Of a DNA stretch of 64,000 nucleotides, positions 11,635 to 22,292 are shown one piece after another. Location: contig BSBN01001359.1 of assembly GCA_027924645.1 (NCBI GenBank), forward strand, positions 11,202,001 to 11,266,000, in the 5' to 3' direction. This DNA is from Cunninghamia lanceolata. Taxonomy: Eukaryota > Streptophyta > Pinopsida > Cupressales > Cupressaceae. A model generated the notes under the pieces. The model was not told the origin of the DNA. It saw only the letters and a list, made by a program, of their open reading frames with translations, and made no database searches. The translations under genes and the position numbers were made by a program. How positions within the stretch are numbered: position 1 is the first letter of the stretch; every line of letters begins with the position of its first letter.

Positions 11635-12706
11635 TGTGAGGGGAAAAATAGGTTAATCCAAAAGATTATAAAAACCCAAACATCTAAAGAATCTTAAGAT
11701 AAAAGGAGATTAAAACAAATAAAGAACAATACTTACACCTTTACCTTGCGTCTTCCATAGTTCAGCTATCTTTCTTTGATCTTGGTGATGAAGCCCTCAG
11801 AAGTGTTGCTCCCTTGCTTGTTTGAAGATGACAAAGACAGAATGGCTCTGATATTCGTGTGATTGAAGGTGAGCTTCAACACACTAGATAGAGGATGAGA
11901 TGAGTGCTTAAGAAAATGGGTGCCAAAGGTGTGCTTGATTTCCTGCAGTGTAAGTTTACATAAATGATAAGTGATGAAATGAAGAAGGAGAGGGTGGTAT
12001 TTATAAAAAAAGGTGAGGGAAGATCAATGGTTTAGAAGAAAAGGAAAGATCAACAGAGGAGGGTTGTTGAGGAACGTGCAACAAATGGAAGAAAGACACA
12101 TGTCATTCAAAAAGCAGCCTTATTGAGTTAACTCCTCTCTTGATGAGGATGAGATTTGATTTTCTTAAATTAGAATTTATTTTTCTAATTTAAGAGAAGA
12201 TTTGCTTTAAAGATGCTTTAAAACTGATTTTGCTTTTGTAACTCAGCTTTTGCTTTTTATGTGACAAGAGGAAAGTATTTTTGGAAGATAAGAATGATTT
12301 TTGAAGATAAGAATGTATAATTAAATAAAAAGATTTATTTAATTATTTTGTAGATAAATGAGAGGAATAAATAAAATATAGAAATATATTTTATTTTGTG
12401 GATATTTTTGAAGAATAAAATAAAATATAAAAGTATATTTTATTTAGTGGATATTTTAGATTTTATTTAAATTTGGAAGAACAAAAAGGTTTTAATTAAA
12501 AATTAAAATTATTTAATTGTTTAGTAGAATGAAGGTGATGTATGTGAATTTAATTAATTAAATAAATGTGTTTATTTAATTAAATGAGAGGAAATGAATC
12601 AGATAAATAAATGAATTTATTTATTTATTGATAGAAGAATGTGAAGGTGAAATAAATATTTAAAATATTTAGTTAAGTAGAGTCATGACAATTTTAGGTG
12701 TATACA
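11635..12706 (+). repeat. 5' LTR of the PMD element
   Basis: 1072 bp, TGTGAGGGGAAAAATAGG to TTAGGTGTATACA. A TATA-like TATTTATAAAA at about 11998 precedes a ladder of AT-rich hairpins from 12160 to 12660, for example a 13-bp stem at 12163-12175/12183-12195 and another at 12554-12566/12571-12583. Confidence 0.92.
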
Positions 12707-12965
12707 TTTTACCCCTCTTTGATGCAATGTATTTTATCACGTTGTTTCAAAGAAAAAGAATTTTTGATAGTGATACATGCCCCAGTTTTTGCTCTTTGTA
12801 CAAGTTTAACGACAGGATGCCCCCTCGGGAGATTGGATGGGAAGAAGGCAGACGGCATGAGACAGACAATCTCACAAAGAAGAGGGTGAACAATAGGATA
12901 TGGTGCAGAGAAAATGACATGGGAAGTAGCTACAGTTGTCATGTAGTCAGGCATGGGTCATTTGC

Positions 12966-12974
12966 TATATAAAG
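12966..12974 (+). promoter_or_regulatory. TATA box of the captured PMD gene
   Basis: TATATAAAG lies 76 bases upstream of the candidate ATG at 13050, inside the element and outside its LTR. This is consistent with capture of a genomic segment including a promoter. Confidence 0.6.
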
Positions 12975-13049
12975 GAGCTGGGTCCACACATTCTAATCAT
13001 TTGCACACTTGGCCATAGTTGATTAGTCCTCTGGAGAGCTTAGGAGAGC

Positions 13050-14357
13050 ATGGCAACCAGACAGCTGGATATTCCTCACGAGGAGCACTGGTTTGAGCGG
13101 ATTCAACGGTTCGATCAGCCAGCGGAGGCAGGACCCCCGGTATGTAGTTCTTCAAAACTTGTCAAAAGTTGATTTTTATGCGTATTAATGGCTAGGAAAA
13201 CCAACTAGGACAGATGCGCCAAAACACTCTTTTGGCGCATATGACCTCTGAAGTGGCGCATCTGTTGCGTTATGGCGCATTTGAGCTGTAAAGTGGTGCA
13301 TTTGATAAAGTTGCGCTTTTGATCCTTAAATTGGTGCATTTGTCATTATTGCGCATTTGAGTTACGAACTGGCGCATATATTGGGAAATTGCGCATTTGA
13401 GTCTTGAATGGGCGCATTTGCTAGAATTTGCATGTTAGACATAAGAACTGGTGCATTTGTTGCGTTATGGCACATTTGAGCTGTGAGGTAGCGCATTTGA
13501 TAGTATTGCGCATTTGAGTCATGAATTGGCGCATTTACCGGGAAATGGCGCATTTACCGGGAAATGGCGCATGTGACCTAAGGATTGGCGCATGTGCCAG
13601 AACAACGCATACAAGCTATGGATCGGCACATTCACGAGGAAGTGGTGCATGTGATATGGATCGGCGCATCTGTTACTTGGATTGGCGCATTTGCACTAAA
13701 AACTCAAATGACTTAATGAAATTAACCCAATTGGCACCTTGATCGATGCGTCAGTTCATAAGTGATCTCTGAGATTGCCGGGAATCTAGTCGAGAGATGA
13801 TATGTTGCTTTGATTAATTTGATATGTTAAGTCATTGATAGGATATGAGTAGGCTTGCTTGGATATGGATTCTGTTGACAGTATGCTATGCTTGGATATG
13901 GACTTCTTTGACGTTATGTGTTGTTTGGTTGCAGGAGGATATTTAGATTGTCCTGACGTCACGAGAGCAGTTCCTGTTGCCGCTGTTGCAGTGGTATATG
14001 TTGACTGAGATAGATCGCGAGGCTCTAGGTGCTATGGGTCTGCACTATGTTTGCTTTATGCCCGAGGTTCGCACGAACCGGGCTATGTTGATGGCAGCGG
14101 TGGAACGATTCCACAATGAGGATGGTACATTCCATCTACCGACGGGGGAGATGGCGGTTACTCTCGAGGATGTGTACCAGATTCTGCACCTCCAGATTCA
14201 GGGAGAGCTGGTTGAGTATGAGTCGCAGCGAGACGATGGCTTAGAGGAGTGTAGACACGTATTTGATGATCCAGAGTTGGTGGAAGAAGAGATTTCATGG
14301 CAGGACATGCATGACTGTTATGACTACTTCCCGGACATAGTGGCGTGGGTGCCAAAA
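13050..14357 (+). pseudogene. Captured plant mobile domain (PMD, MAIN-like) gene fragment
   Basis: Two exons by inspection. Exon 1 is 13050-13139 (30 codons, starts MATRQLDIPHEEHWFERIQ); the intron is 13140-13934 with GT..TTGCAG ends; exon 2 begins at 13935. Exon 2 carries the PMD signature: REALGAMGL, PEVRTNRAMLMAAVERF, FHLPTGEMAVTLEDVYQIL. This is the aminotransferase-like/PMD fold found in MAIN and MAIL proteins and inside plant mobile elements. There is a TAG at 13944-13946 just after the splice site, and the domain is cut by the 3' LTR at 14357, so it is truncated to about 140 codons. GC content is visibly higher than in the AT-rich surroundings, which fits a host-gene origin. Confidence 0.82.
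13205..13700. repeat. Degenerate minisatellite, TGGCGCATTTG word about every 20-22 bp
   Basis: About 24 variants of TGGCGCATTTG (TTGCGCATTTG, TGGTGCATTTG, TAGCGCATTTG, TGGCGCATGTG and others) recur through the intron of the captured gene, separated by divergent 9-12 base spacers. The word is conserved and the spacers are not. Confidence 0.85.
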
Positions 14358-15458
14358 TGTGAGGGGAAAAATAGGTTAATCCAAAAGATTATAAAAACCC
14401 AAACATCTACAGAATCTGAAGATAAAAGGAGATTAAAACAAATAAAGAACAATACTTACACCTTTACCTTGCATCTTCCGTAGTTCAGCTATCTTTCTTT
14501 GATCTTGGTGATGAAGCCCTCAGAAGCGTTGCTCCCTTGCTTGTTTGAAGATGACAAAGACAGAATGGCTCTAATATTCGTGTGATTGAAGGTGAGCTTC
14601 AACACACTAGATAGAGGATGAGATGAGTGCTTAAGAAAATGGGTGCCAAAGGCGCACTTGATTTCCTGCAGCGTAAGTTTGCATAAATGATAAGTGATGT
14701 TATGAAGAAGGAGAGGGTGGTATTTATAGAAAAAGGTGAGGGAAGATCAATGGTTTAGAAGAAAAGGAAAGATCAATGGAGGAGGGTTGTTGAGGAACGT
14801 GCAACAAATGGAAGAAAGACATGTGTCATTCAAAAAGCAGCTTTGTTGAGTTAACTCCTCTCTTGATGAAGATGAGATTTGATTTTCTTAAATTAGAATT
14901 TATTTTTCTAATTTAAGAGAAGATTTACTTTAAAGATGCTTTAAAACTGCTTTTGCTTTTGTAACTCAGCTTTTACTTTTTATGTGACAAGAGGAAAGTA
15001 TTTTTGGAAGATAAGAATGATTTTTGAAGATAAGAATGTATAATTAAATAAAAAGATTTATTTAATTATTTTGTAGATAAATGAGAGGAATAAATAAAAT
15101 ATAGAAATATATTTTATTTTGTGGATATTTTTGAAGAATAAAATAAAATAAAATATAAAAGTATATTTTATTTAGTGGATATTTTAGATTTTATTTAAAT
15201 AAAATTTGCATTTTATTTAAATTTAGAAGAATAAAAAGGTTTTAATTAAATAATTAAAATTATTTAATTGTTTAGTAGAATGAAGGTGATGTATGTGAAT
15301 TTAATTAATTAAATAAATGTGTTTATTTAATTAAATGAGAGGAAATGAATCAGATAAATAAATGAATTTATTTATTTATTGATAGAAGAATGCGAAGGTG
15401 AAATAAATATTTAAAAATATTTATTTAAGTAGAGTCATGTCAATTTTAGGTGTATACA
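14358..15458 (+). repeat. 3' LTR of the PMD element
   Basis: 1101 bp, nearly identical to the 5' LTR by eye apart from scattered substitutions and a few small indels, notably extra AT-rich bases near 15140 and 15197. The close match implies a fairly recent insertion compared with the host copia LTR. Confidence 0.92.
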
Positions 15459-16472
15459 ATAATATGCTAGATGGATTCTAAAATGCTAAATATGCTCAAG
15501 ATGATAATGTAGATGCTATATGAAAATGATGGATAGATCGCTTGAGATGATAATTTGGACGCTATATCAAAATGATGGCTAGCTTGTAGCGTTGAATGAG
15601 AGGGTGTTTATATAGACCTCAACCAAAATAAATTAATGGTAGGGATTTGGTGGCTATGTGAATGGTTGAGATAAATTGATAATCATAGGTGAATGTGTAG
15701 ATGACAAGTGGAGGGAAGATAAGGCTCATGTGTGATCGTGTACATAAAAAGTACTACATGTGAAAGATATTAAATAAAAGATGTAGTACCACACATATTT
15801 TAAATAAAAGATACACACATGTCGGTTTATGATGAAAGATGAAGATAAGTGATACGAGAAAATAATGAAGGGATTTTAATTAAATAATTAAGGTTTATTT
15901 AATTAAAATAGATAGAAATAAAGATAATTAAATAATTAAAGATTATTTAATTATATATTAGAGAAAATAGATAATGAATTAATTAAATAAATATAAATTT
16001 ATTTAATTAATAGAAGAAATTGGTAATTTAGAGAAAATAGAGAAAATGCTCAAGTGTGTTAGACAAATGCAGATGATAGCTAATGCGATATTTTGATACT
16101 AATGATAACGAGGTCAATTTTGGGTGTCTACAGTGAGCATTTTGGACAGTGAGCCCTAAGGTAGTGCCTTGTTGTAAATTTTTATATATCATTTATATTG
16201 TGAGTTAATCCTCATTGTGGTTTTTCCCTCATTGGGTTTTCCACGTAAAAAACTGGCGTCTCATGTGTTGAATGTGCTTAAGATTTTGATTTCATGCTTT
16301 CATGATTAAATCATAATAACAATGATGAAGTGGCTGATGTGTTGATGCTTTAAAGAAGTTAAGTTTTGGTTACAACTAAATCACCCCCCTCTCAGTTGTC
16401 TTGTGCATTTCAACATTAGCTAAGTAGCAAAAACAAAGAGAAAGATATTTGCAATATAAATTTGATATTAGA

Positions 16473-17895
16473 ATGGTATCTCAAAGTTTAAATCCTGAAG
16501 CCTCAAGGCCCAATCTTGAAGAATATGTTCCTCTAAATAGCCCAAATCATAAAGACTTTGCCCATCCTAATCCTAATTCTCCTCAAGGTCTTGCCAATAT
16601 TGTTGTAAACTACTTTGATGCTTTAGACTCTAATAATGCTTTGCCAGCCAAGGATGAATTGTCACAAGAGGTCATTGAGCTCCAAAAGGAGATGGATAAA
16701 TTGGAGGAATTTAGGCTTAAGAAGGCTAAGGAGGAGGAAGACAAAATAAGAAAGGCTATGAACTTCATGGGTAAATTGAAAAGGAGAGTTAAGCATTTGA
16801 AAGCATCTTGTCAAGCAAATCCCTTTGTTGGGCTTAGTCAGTCAAGTAATCCCAAGACTAACCCTGCAATTAGTAGCAATATCAAAAATATTCCTTTAGG
16901 AAACACTCATACCAATACTTGGAGTGATCCCCCTATTGTTAGTTCAATTTTAGGGACTTATGCTACTGGTACAATTTTTTAGGGCTTGGATAGAGGAAGA
17001 AGCCCTTAATAATTGATCCCACAAGGGGTACATGCTCTGGTATGAATATTTCATCCCAAAAGCTCCCTACATTTGAAATACAAGAACAAAAGGATTTGCA
17101 ATTGAAAAGAGAGGTTGAGAATTTAAAAAGGAAGTTAGAGAGAATGGAGCAGCTGGCTGCTAAAGAAGAAATGCAAAGAAAAATTGATTTCCTAAAGGTT
17201 TCTTGCAAATCTAGAGATATGACAACCTCTAGTTCCCAAAATCCTCCTATAACTTCATCATGTCCTAATTCAACAGTTGGCCCTCAGACATCAACACATG
17301 TGGGTCAGTCTCCCCCTTTCTCCAAACCACATAATATGGGTGGTTGTGGACAACACCCACCTTATAATGCAAATGCAAGCATTCAACCTGGTGGACACAA
17401 TGTAAGCCAACAAGGAAAATAGGGTGGGGAAGGTTAGAATGTTGTGAGATAGTAGCAGAATACTCAGTTTACCAGAAGGCCTTTACAATCAAGAAGGTAT
17501 AGGCAGTTGGATTTTACTGGAAATCCCTGGTTATCCTAATGATATCCCTAATGAAACTAGAAATGCACTTGTTAGATTTTCTAGAAATAATACATTATTA
17601 GGTGAAAGTCATCTGAGGACTTTTTGAATTTGATAGATGATCTTGAATTTGAAAATGAGGATGTAATTATGAATGTATTCATATAATCTCTGAATGAGGA
17701 TGCCGGGGATTGGTACAGAGGTTTACCTAATGCAAGTATAGGCTCATGGGAATAATTCAAGAGGGTGTTCATAGAGCAGTATGGTGACAAGACATATCCT
17801 AGGTTTCTGATTAATGAATTCACTAGTATATCCAAAGGTCAAAATGAGATGGTCTCAGATTTTAATACAAGATTTGTTAAACTCGTGAATAAAAT
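16473..17895 (+). pseudogene. TAT-1 gag, N-terminal and capsid part
   Basis: The ATG at 16473 starts MVSQSLNPEASRPN. A lysine/glutamate-rich coiled coil follows (about 16670-16810) and a second coiled coil at 17080-17200 (LKREVENLKRKLERMEQL). After stops, the capsid core appears at about 17530-17895: PNETRNALVRFSRNN, then in the shifted frame LNEDAGDWYRGLPN, FIEQYGDKTY and FNTRFVKLVNKI. In-frame TAA codons (FI*SL, WE*FK) fit CAA to TAA. The frame stops at 17895, where CHR-2 is inserted, and resumes with PPDMRPSQPMCL at 25793. Confidence 0.85.
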
Positions 17896-17896
17896 T

Positions 17897-18730
17897 TGGT
17901 GTATTCACTGTTAGGAGGGTCCATAGAATGAACTGTCTAGGCCGTGCAGCTAGAGTAATCACAACGAAAACAACTCAAAGATTCAAAGAAAATGTAGATT
18001 TAGTCATTTAGTATATCATAGAATTCAAATACAAACTGGCTGTCAACATGCGAGCTTATGATTAGGGTGCACAAGCCTGATTACAAAATTATAGAGTATG
18101 CACATGATATGGTTTTGAAGCTCCTTCACAAAGAATTCAAACTATGGAACTTGTAAATTATGCTAACTACTTTCCTAGGCATCTATTACATGATTATATA
18201 TCATCTCCAGAACACAAGATTCCTTTGCATCGGCCAAGGAAGGTCACAAACTCCAATGAAGAGTTGTAAAGTGTCTACACAGATAGGTTAGACCTAATCA
18301 TATAGAACTCCTCCGCAAATGAATGGAATGGTGTATAGATCTAAGGGAAGGTCAGCCACAATCCAAACAACATTGAATGATGTCTCATTTAACTCCAAAA
18401 GTCATGAAATGCTCCACAAGTCTTCTCCTTTAGCTGATTATCTAAGACTGTTAGGATGCCTTGTTTTGAGAAAACAATTGACCTTCTAATAGTGATATCT
18501 TTCCGGTACCTGATCCAAATGATTTGAATTTTGGATATGATGTGCATGAATGTGTCTAGATGCTAAGTGCAGCTCTACAAGGTCTAAAATGAAACTGTGG
18601 TAGAATGCGGACCAAAATACTGAAACTGCTACTGACTGAACTGAACTGGAAAATGAAAAGAAACAAACTAAAATGTAAATGTTTTTGGTTGATGCAAGAT
18701 TTCTCTTGAACCAGGGATGCTAGTCCTGCA
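17897..18730 (-). repeat. CHR-2 3' LTR
   Basis: 834 bp; on the plus strand it begins TGGTGTATTCACTGTTAGG and ends GATGCTAGTCCTGCA. It matches 24947-25785 throughout with many single-base differences. Confidence 0.9.
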
Positions 18731-18759
18731 TTGAAGACATCTGAGGTTGTTGAAAAATT

Positions 18760-20459
18760 GAGTCCCTCACTTTGTTGGGGCTAAAGGAAAACCAAGATGG
18801 TTCACCTTAGCCTTAGAAATCTAAGACGAGTCTTCTTCCGGTCTGCCTTTACACTTCAATCCTGTTACTCTTTTGCACTTCTCTTATCCTCCTTACTGAT
18901 ATCTCTCAATTCTGTTACTCCTCTAGGGTTAGTTCCTGTCACAATCTCAAATGGTGTTCTTCCAGTACTCCTATTCGATAAATTGTTATATGCAAACTCT
19001 ACTTGTGAAAGAATCAAATCCCAATTTCCTGTCTTCTCTCCAACCAAACATCTCAACAAGTTTCTGAAACTCCTATTCACTACCTTTGTCTATCCACCAG
19101 TCTGTGGATTAAATACTAAGCTGAACTTCAAATTTGTCTTCATCTTCTTCCAAAGTGTCTTCCAAAAGTATCCAAGAAATCATGTATCTCTATCTAAAAT
19201 TATGCTATTAGGTAATCCATGTAATCTCACAATCTCCTTGAAAAATAGGTCAGCCACATGCACTGCATCAGTCATCTTCTTACAAGGTATGAAATGTGCC
19301 ATCTTTGAAAATCTATCCACCACTACAAATATAAAATCATGTCCTCTCTATGTCTTCGGCAATCCCATTATGAAATCCATGCTTATGTCTTCCCAAGGTC
19401 TCTCTGATACTGTCAAAGATTTGTACAAACCAGTATTCTGACTACTTCCTTTTGCAACTTGACAAATTCTATAATTCTACACAATATTCCTAACATCCTT
19501 ATGTATCTGAGGCCAAAAGTAATTATCACTTACCAAAGCCACCATGTTATCAATGCCAAAAATGTCCTGCCAATCCACCACTATGTTTCTCCTTGATCAA
19601 ATTGTCTCTCATTGAACTCCTAGGTATGGATAATTGGTTTCCTCTAAACAACATATCCTCCTGAATGAAATAATCTAGCCACTTACTTCTATCTGTCACA
19701 ATAGACTCTTTACATGCTTTCCAAGGTTTTGCAAAATCAGGATCTTCCTCATACATGTTCTTCAATTCCTCAAATCCTAATACTTCAACTCTCATCTCTA
19801 TCAGCAAGTTTCTTCTTCTACTCAATGCATTTGCAACCTTGTTTGATTTTCCACTCATATGCTTCAACACAAAAGTGTAACTCTGCATGAACTCTACCCA
19901 TCTCATATGTCTCTGATTCAACTTTCCTTGACTGTTCAGTTACTGTAAAGATTGATGATCTGTATACAACACAACCTCCTTAGGCAACAAATAATGTCTC
20001 CACTTCTTCAAGGCTTGAATTATGGCATAGAACTCTTGATCATAAACTGAATATCTTCTCCTTGCATCATTCAACTTCTCACTAAAATATGCTACAGGTC
20101 TACCTTCTTGACTTAGCACCGTTCCTATTGCATTTCCACTTGCATCACAATCTACCTGAAATACCTTATGAAATATGGTAATGCCAAAATAGGTTTCTTT
20201 GCACTTTCTTCTTCAACAATTCAAAACTTTTATCTACTCCTGATGTCCACTTAAAGTCTTTTTTGTCACCTCTCATCGTCTTTGTCATAGGGTTACATAC
20301 TGAACTGAAATTTCTGATGAACTTTCAGTAGAAACTAGATAATCCATGAAATGATTTGACTTCTTTGATGCTTTCCAATGTAGGCCATTCAATAATTTCT
20401 CTTACTTTCTCAGGGTCCATCTTCAATCCTTCCACAGAAATCACAAATACCAAGTATAC
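18760..20459 (-). pseudogene. CHR-2 RT end, RNase H, integrase, partial chromodomain
   Basis: Read leftwards from 20459: LVYLVFVISVEGLKMDPEKV (RT end), RNase H with DH at about 19960, integrase zinc region ([22 protein letters not shown]), core ([23 protein letters not shown]) and a conserved AYNN/TPFEIVTG block at about 18960. Near 18850 it jumps to KCKGRPEEDSS and SKAKVNHLGFP, the C-terminal half of the chromodomain, with a TAG where CHR-1 has tryptophan. The first half of the chromodomain and the linker are therefore deleted. TAGs at 19477-19479 and 19348-19350 match CHR-1 stops. Confidence 0.87.
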
Positions 20460-20464
20460 CAATT

Positions 20465-22292
20465 TGGTGTAGGAGCACCTAGTGTTTGTATGCCTCCATG
20501 AGGCAGTCTTGGGTTTTGATTTTGTAAAGTGATACTATGTTGGCATAAGGCATAAATGGCCATAATAAGCTTGTTTTAGGTCATAGTTAAGCATTTTGGA
20601 GTCACTGGGCATTAAAAGTAAAAGTTGCAAAAAATTGACAAATGTTATCAATGCAATATTGTAAAATGCAACAAATTGTAAAATGGGGGAATGTGAAAGG
20701 TTGGGTAGTTGAAGAATTAGTTTTAGGTGGTGGTTTTGGTTATTTAAGGCATGTGTGTATGTTGGAGAAGGAGGAGAGAAGTTTTAGTGATGAAAAAGGC
20801 AATAAAACTCTGATTTTTCCTGCATTCCATGTTTTTTATTGTTGTTCCTAGCTATTGTACGGATCTGTACGATCCAGTCAAGAGCTCAAACCTAGTTTGA
20901 AAGTTTATATGATGGATCTACTCTCTTTTCCACTTGGTTGCGGGTTATTTCATTCATTTTCATGAAAGTTATAGTTATTTTCTCAAAAACTATCTTTGGC
21001 TATCAAACCCTAGACTAGGGTAAACAGTGCACTATAAAAATGAAGAAAATAAGGTTTTCCATGGATGTTTAACTCTGAAATCTTGTAGTTTGGCATATGG
21101 TTATGTGTATTTCATTCTCTTCATGCTTTCAAGTATGAAGGTATAGTGTGGCACATGTGGGGAGACATGAAAAAAAAATCAGTTATCTTCCTGTCTTAGA
21201 CTGAAACAGTGCATAAAGAGAGGATTTTGGTGTGATTAAGGGTTCATTTTAGGTTCCTCCATGGTTGGTATTGCTTGGGAAAGGGATAAAGTGTCTTGGA
21301 TAACATGCAGGTCAGAATTTAGATCAAAAATTAAAGTTTAGGGTCTATTTTGAAGACTGTCCTGTTTGGGCAGAGTTTAACAATCCAATCAAGGTCATGT
21401 TTGTTATGATTTAGAGATGCCCCATGCTAAATGGTCTCAAAATCCTTGAAGGCATTTATTAGGAATATGTTTGGATGCCATTTAATCCTTGTGGAAGTTT
21501 TGAAGAATTCCTTTGATGAGAATTGACATGGTGATTAAGAATTGTTTGCTTCAAGGAACCTAATTAGGCCTAAAGGGCAGATTACCAATCATTATTTGAG
21601 GTTTTTGTTACAAAACAATACATGCTAGTTTTCAAGTATGTTTTCAATGGTCCAAAAAGGTGTTGAAATGTGTATTTACTTTATGGATTCTATGCATAAA
21701 TCCAAAGTTTGGATTGGCTGTCCAGAGTGTAGGACTACTAGCTTGTGAGGGCAGATTGTGAAGACACTAAAACAAAGTTGTTAAGTATGAGTTCTCAATG
21801 ACCTTGTATGGTCTTACCCTATCATATACATCATTTCAAAGTGTTCCATGTGATTAGTTTGTAGAGATTGAGGTATGAAGCAAGTTTTGGGTTTTGTAGT
21901 CCACTAAGAGTCAGTGACAAGTTAAAGAAGAGATTGTTAGCATAGCCCATTATTGTGAGATATGGAATCAATGTTTTGATTGTATCCTTACCTACTAATT
22001 AGTTTGTAGAGATTGAGGTATGAAGCAAGTTTTGGGTTTTGTAGTCCACCAAGAGTCAGTGACAAGTTAAAGAAGAGATTGTTAGCATAGCCCATTATTG
22101 TGAGATATGGAATCAATGTTTTGATTGTATCCTTACCTACTAATTAGTTTGCAGAGATTGAGGTATGAAGCAAGTTTTGGGTTTTGTAGTCCACCAAGAG
22201 TCAGTGACAAGTTAAAGAAGAGATTGTTAGCATAGCCCATTATTGTGAGATATGGAATTAATGTTTTGATTGTCTCCTTACCTACTGCATCA
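20465..22292 (+). mobile_element. 1.8 kb TG..CA insertion (LTR-type, probably solo) in CHR-2 RT
   Basis: Begins TGGTGTAGGAGCACC, ends CTACTGCATCA, and is flanked by the exact duplication CAATT (20460-20464, 22293-22297). It interrupts the RT codons between KEEL and VYL of CHR-2. No gag or pol similarity is visible inside; open frames are short. Its 3' end carries a 145-bp triplication. The first bases resemble the CHR-1 3' LTR start (TGTAGGAGCA). Best read as a solo LTR; orientation is not proven. Confidence 0.78.
21856..22290. repeat. 145-bp tandem repeat, three near-identical copies
   Basis: Copies start with AGTTTG(T/C)AGAGATTGAGG at 21856, 22001 and 22146, an exact 145-bp period. Only a handful of substitutions separate them, so this is much younger than the surrounding decay. 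The third copy runs to within a few bases of the element end. Confidence 0.95.

Larger units (their letters stand above)
11635..15458 (+). mobile_element. Non-autonomous LTR element carrying a plant mobile domain gene
   Basis: Two direct LTRs (11635-12706, 14358-15458) bracket a 1651-bp interior, and exact ATAAT duplications flank the element (11630-11634, 15459-15463). The interior lacks gag, protease, RT and integrase. It carries a gene fragment with its own TATA box, ATG, intron and plant mobile domain. I could not recognise a tRNA-complementary site right after the 5' LTR or a polypurine tract before the 3' LTR. It must have been moved by proteins supplied in trans, possibly from the related TGTGAT..TCTACA family whose ends it resembles. 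Confidence 0.9.
11416..16132 (+). mobile_element. Solo LTR (TGTGAT..TCTACA family), split by the PMD element
   Basis: Begins TGTGATAGGTAAAAATCAGG, ends GGTGTCTACA, and is flanked by the exact 5-bp duplication GTGAG (11411-11415 and 16133-16137) inside the copia LTR. After removing 11635-15458 plus one ATAAT copy, about 0.89 kb remains, with no coding sequence. The LTR at 28171-28972 is the same family: same ends and similar internal text, including a TATA-like TTTATATAG here at 15606-15615. Three AT-rich hairpins lie at about 15875-16015. Confidence 0.9.
9682..16415 (+). mobile_element. Ty1/copia element, 3' end only, LTR split by nested insertions
   Basis: Three pieces define it: the last codons of the copia RNase H (to 9889), purine tracts (AGGGGGAG at 9971 and 10029, and one abutting the LTR at 10264-10270), and an LTR beginning TGTTGCAAG at 10273. 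The LTR is interrupted at 11415 and resumes at 16138, ending in the typical copia tail (CACCCCCCTCTCAG then CATTTCAACA) at 16415. Removing the insertion gives an LTR of about 1.42 kb. Everything 5' of 9682 is missing, the sequence abutting the CHR-1 3' LTR directly. Confidence 0.82.

Noticed and set aside
12685..12972. 95-codon frame spanning the end of the PMD element 5' LTR
   Set aside because: It crosses the LTR/interior border, has no known motif and overlaps the TATA box of the captured gene.
13205..13700. Regular repeats with spacers, CRISPR-like at first sight
   Set aside because: The repeated word is only 11 bases and degenerate, the spacers are 9-12 bases, and the context is a plant LTR element.
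16416..16420. TTAGC as copia target-site duplication
   Set aside because: The 5' end of the copia element is missing, so there is no partner to compare.
18797..19441. 214-codon plus-strand frame over CHR-2 integrase
   Set aside because: The minus strand encodes recognisable integrase over the same bases; the plus frame has no motif.
20642..20851. 69-codon open frame inside the 1.8 kb insertion
   Set aside because: No recognisable motif; the length is expected by chance in this composition, and the surrounding unit looks like a noncoding LTR.
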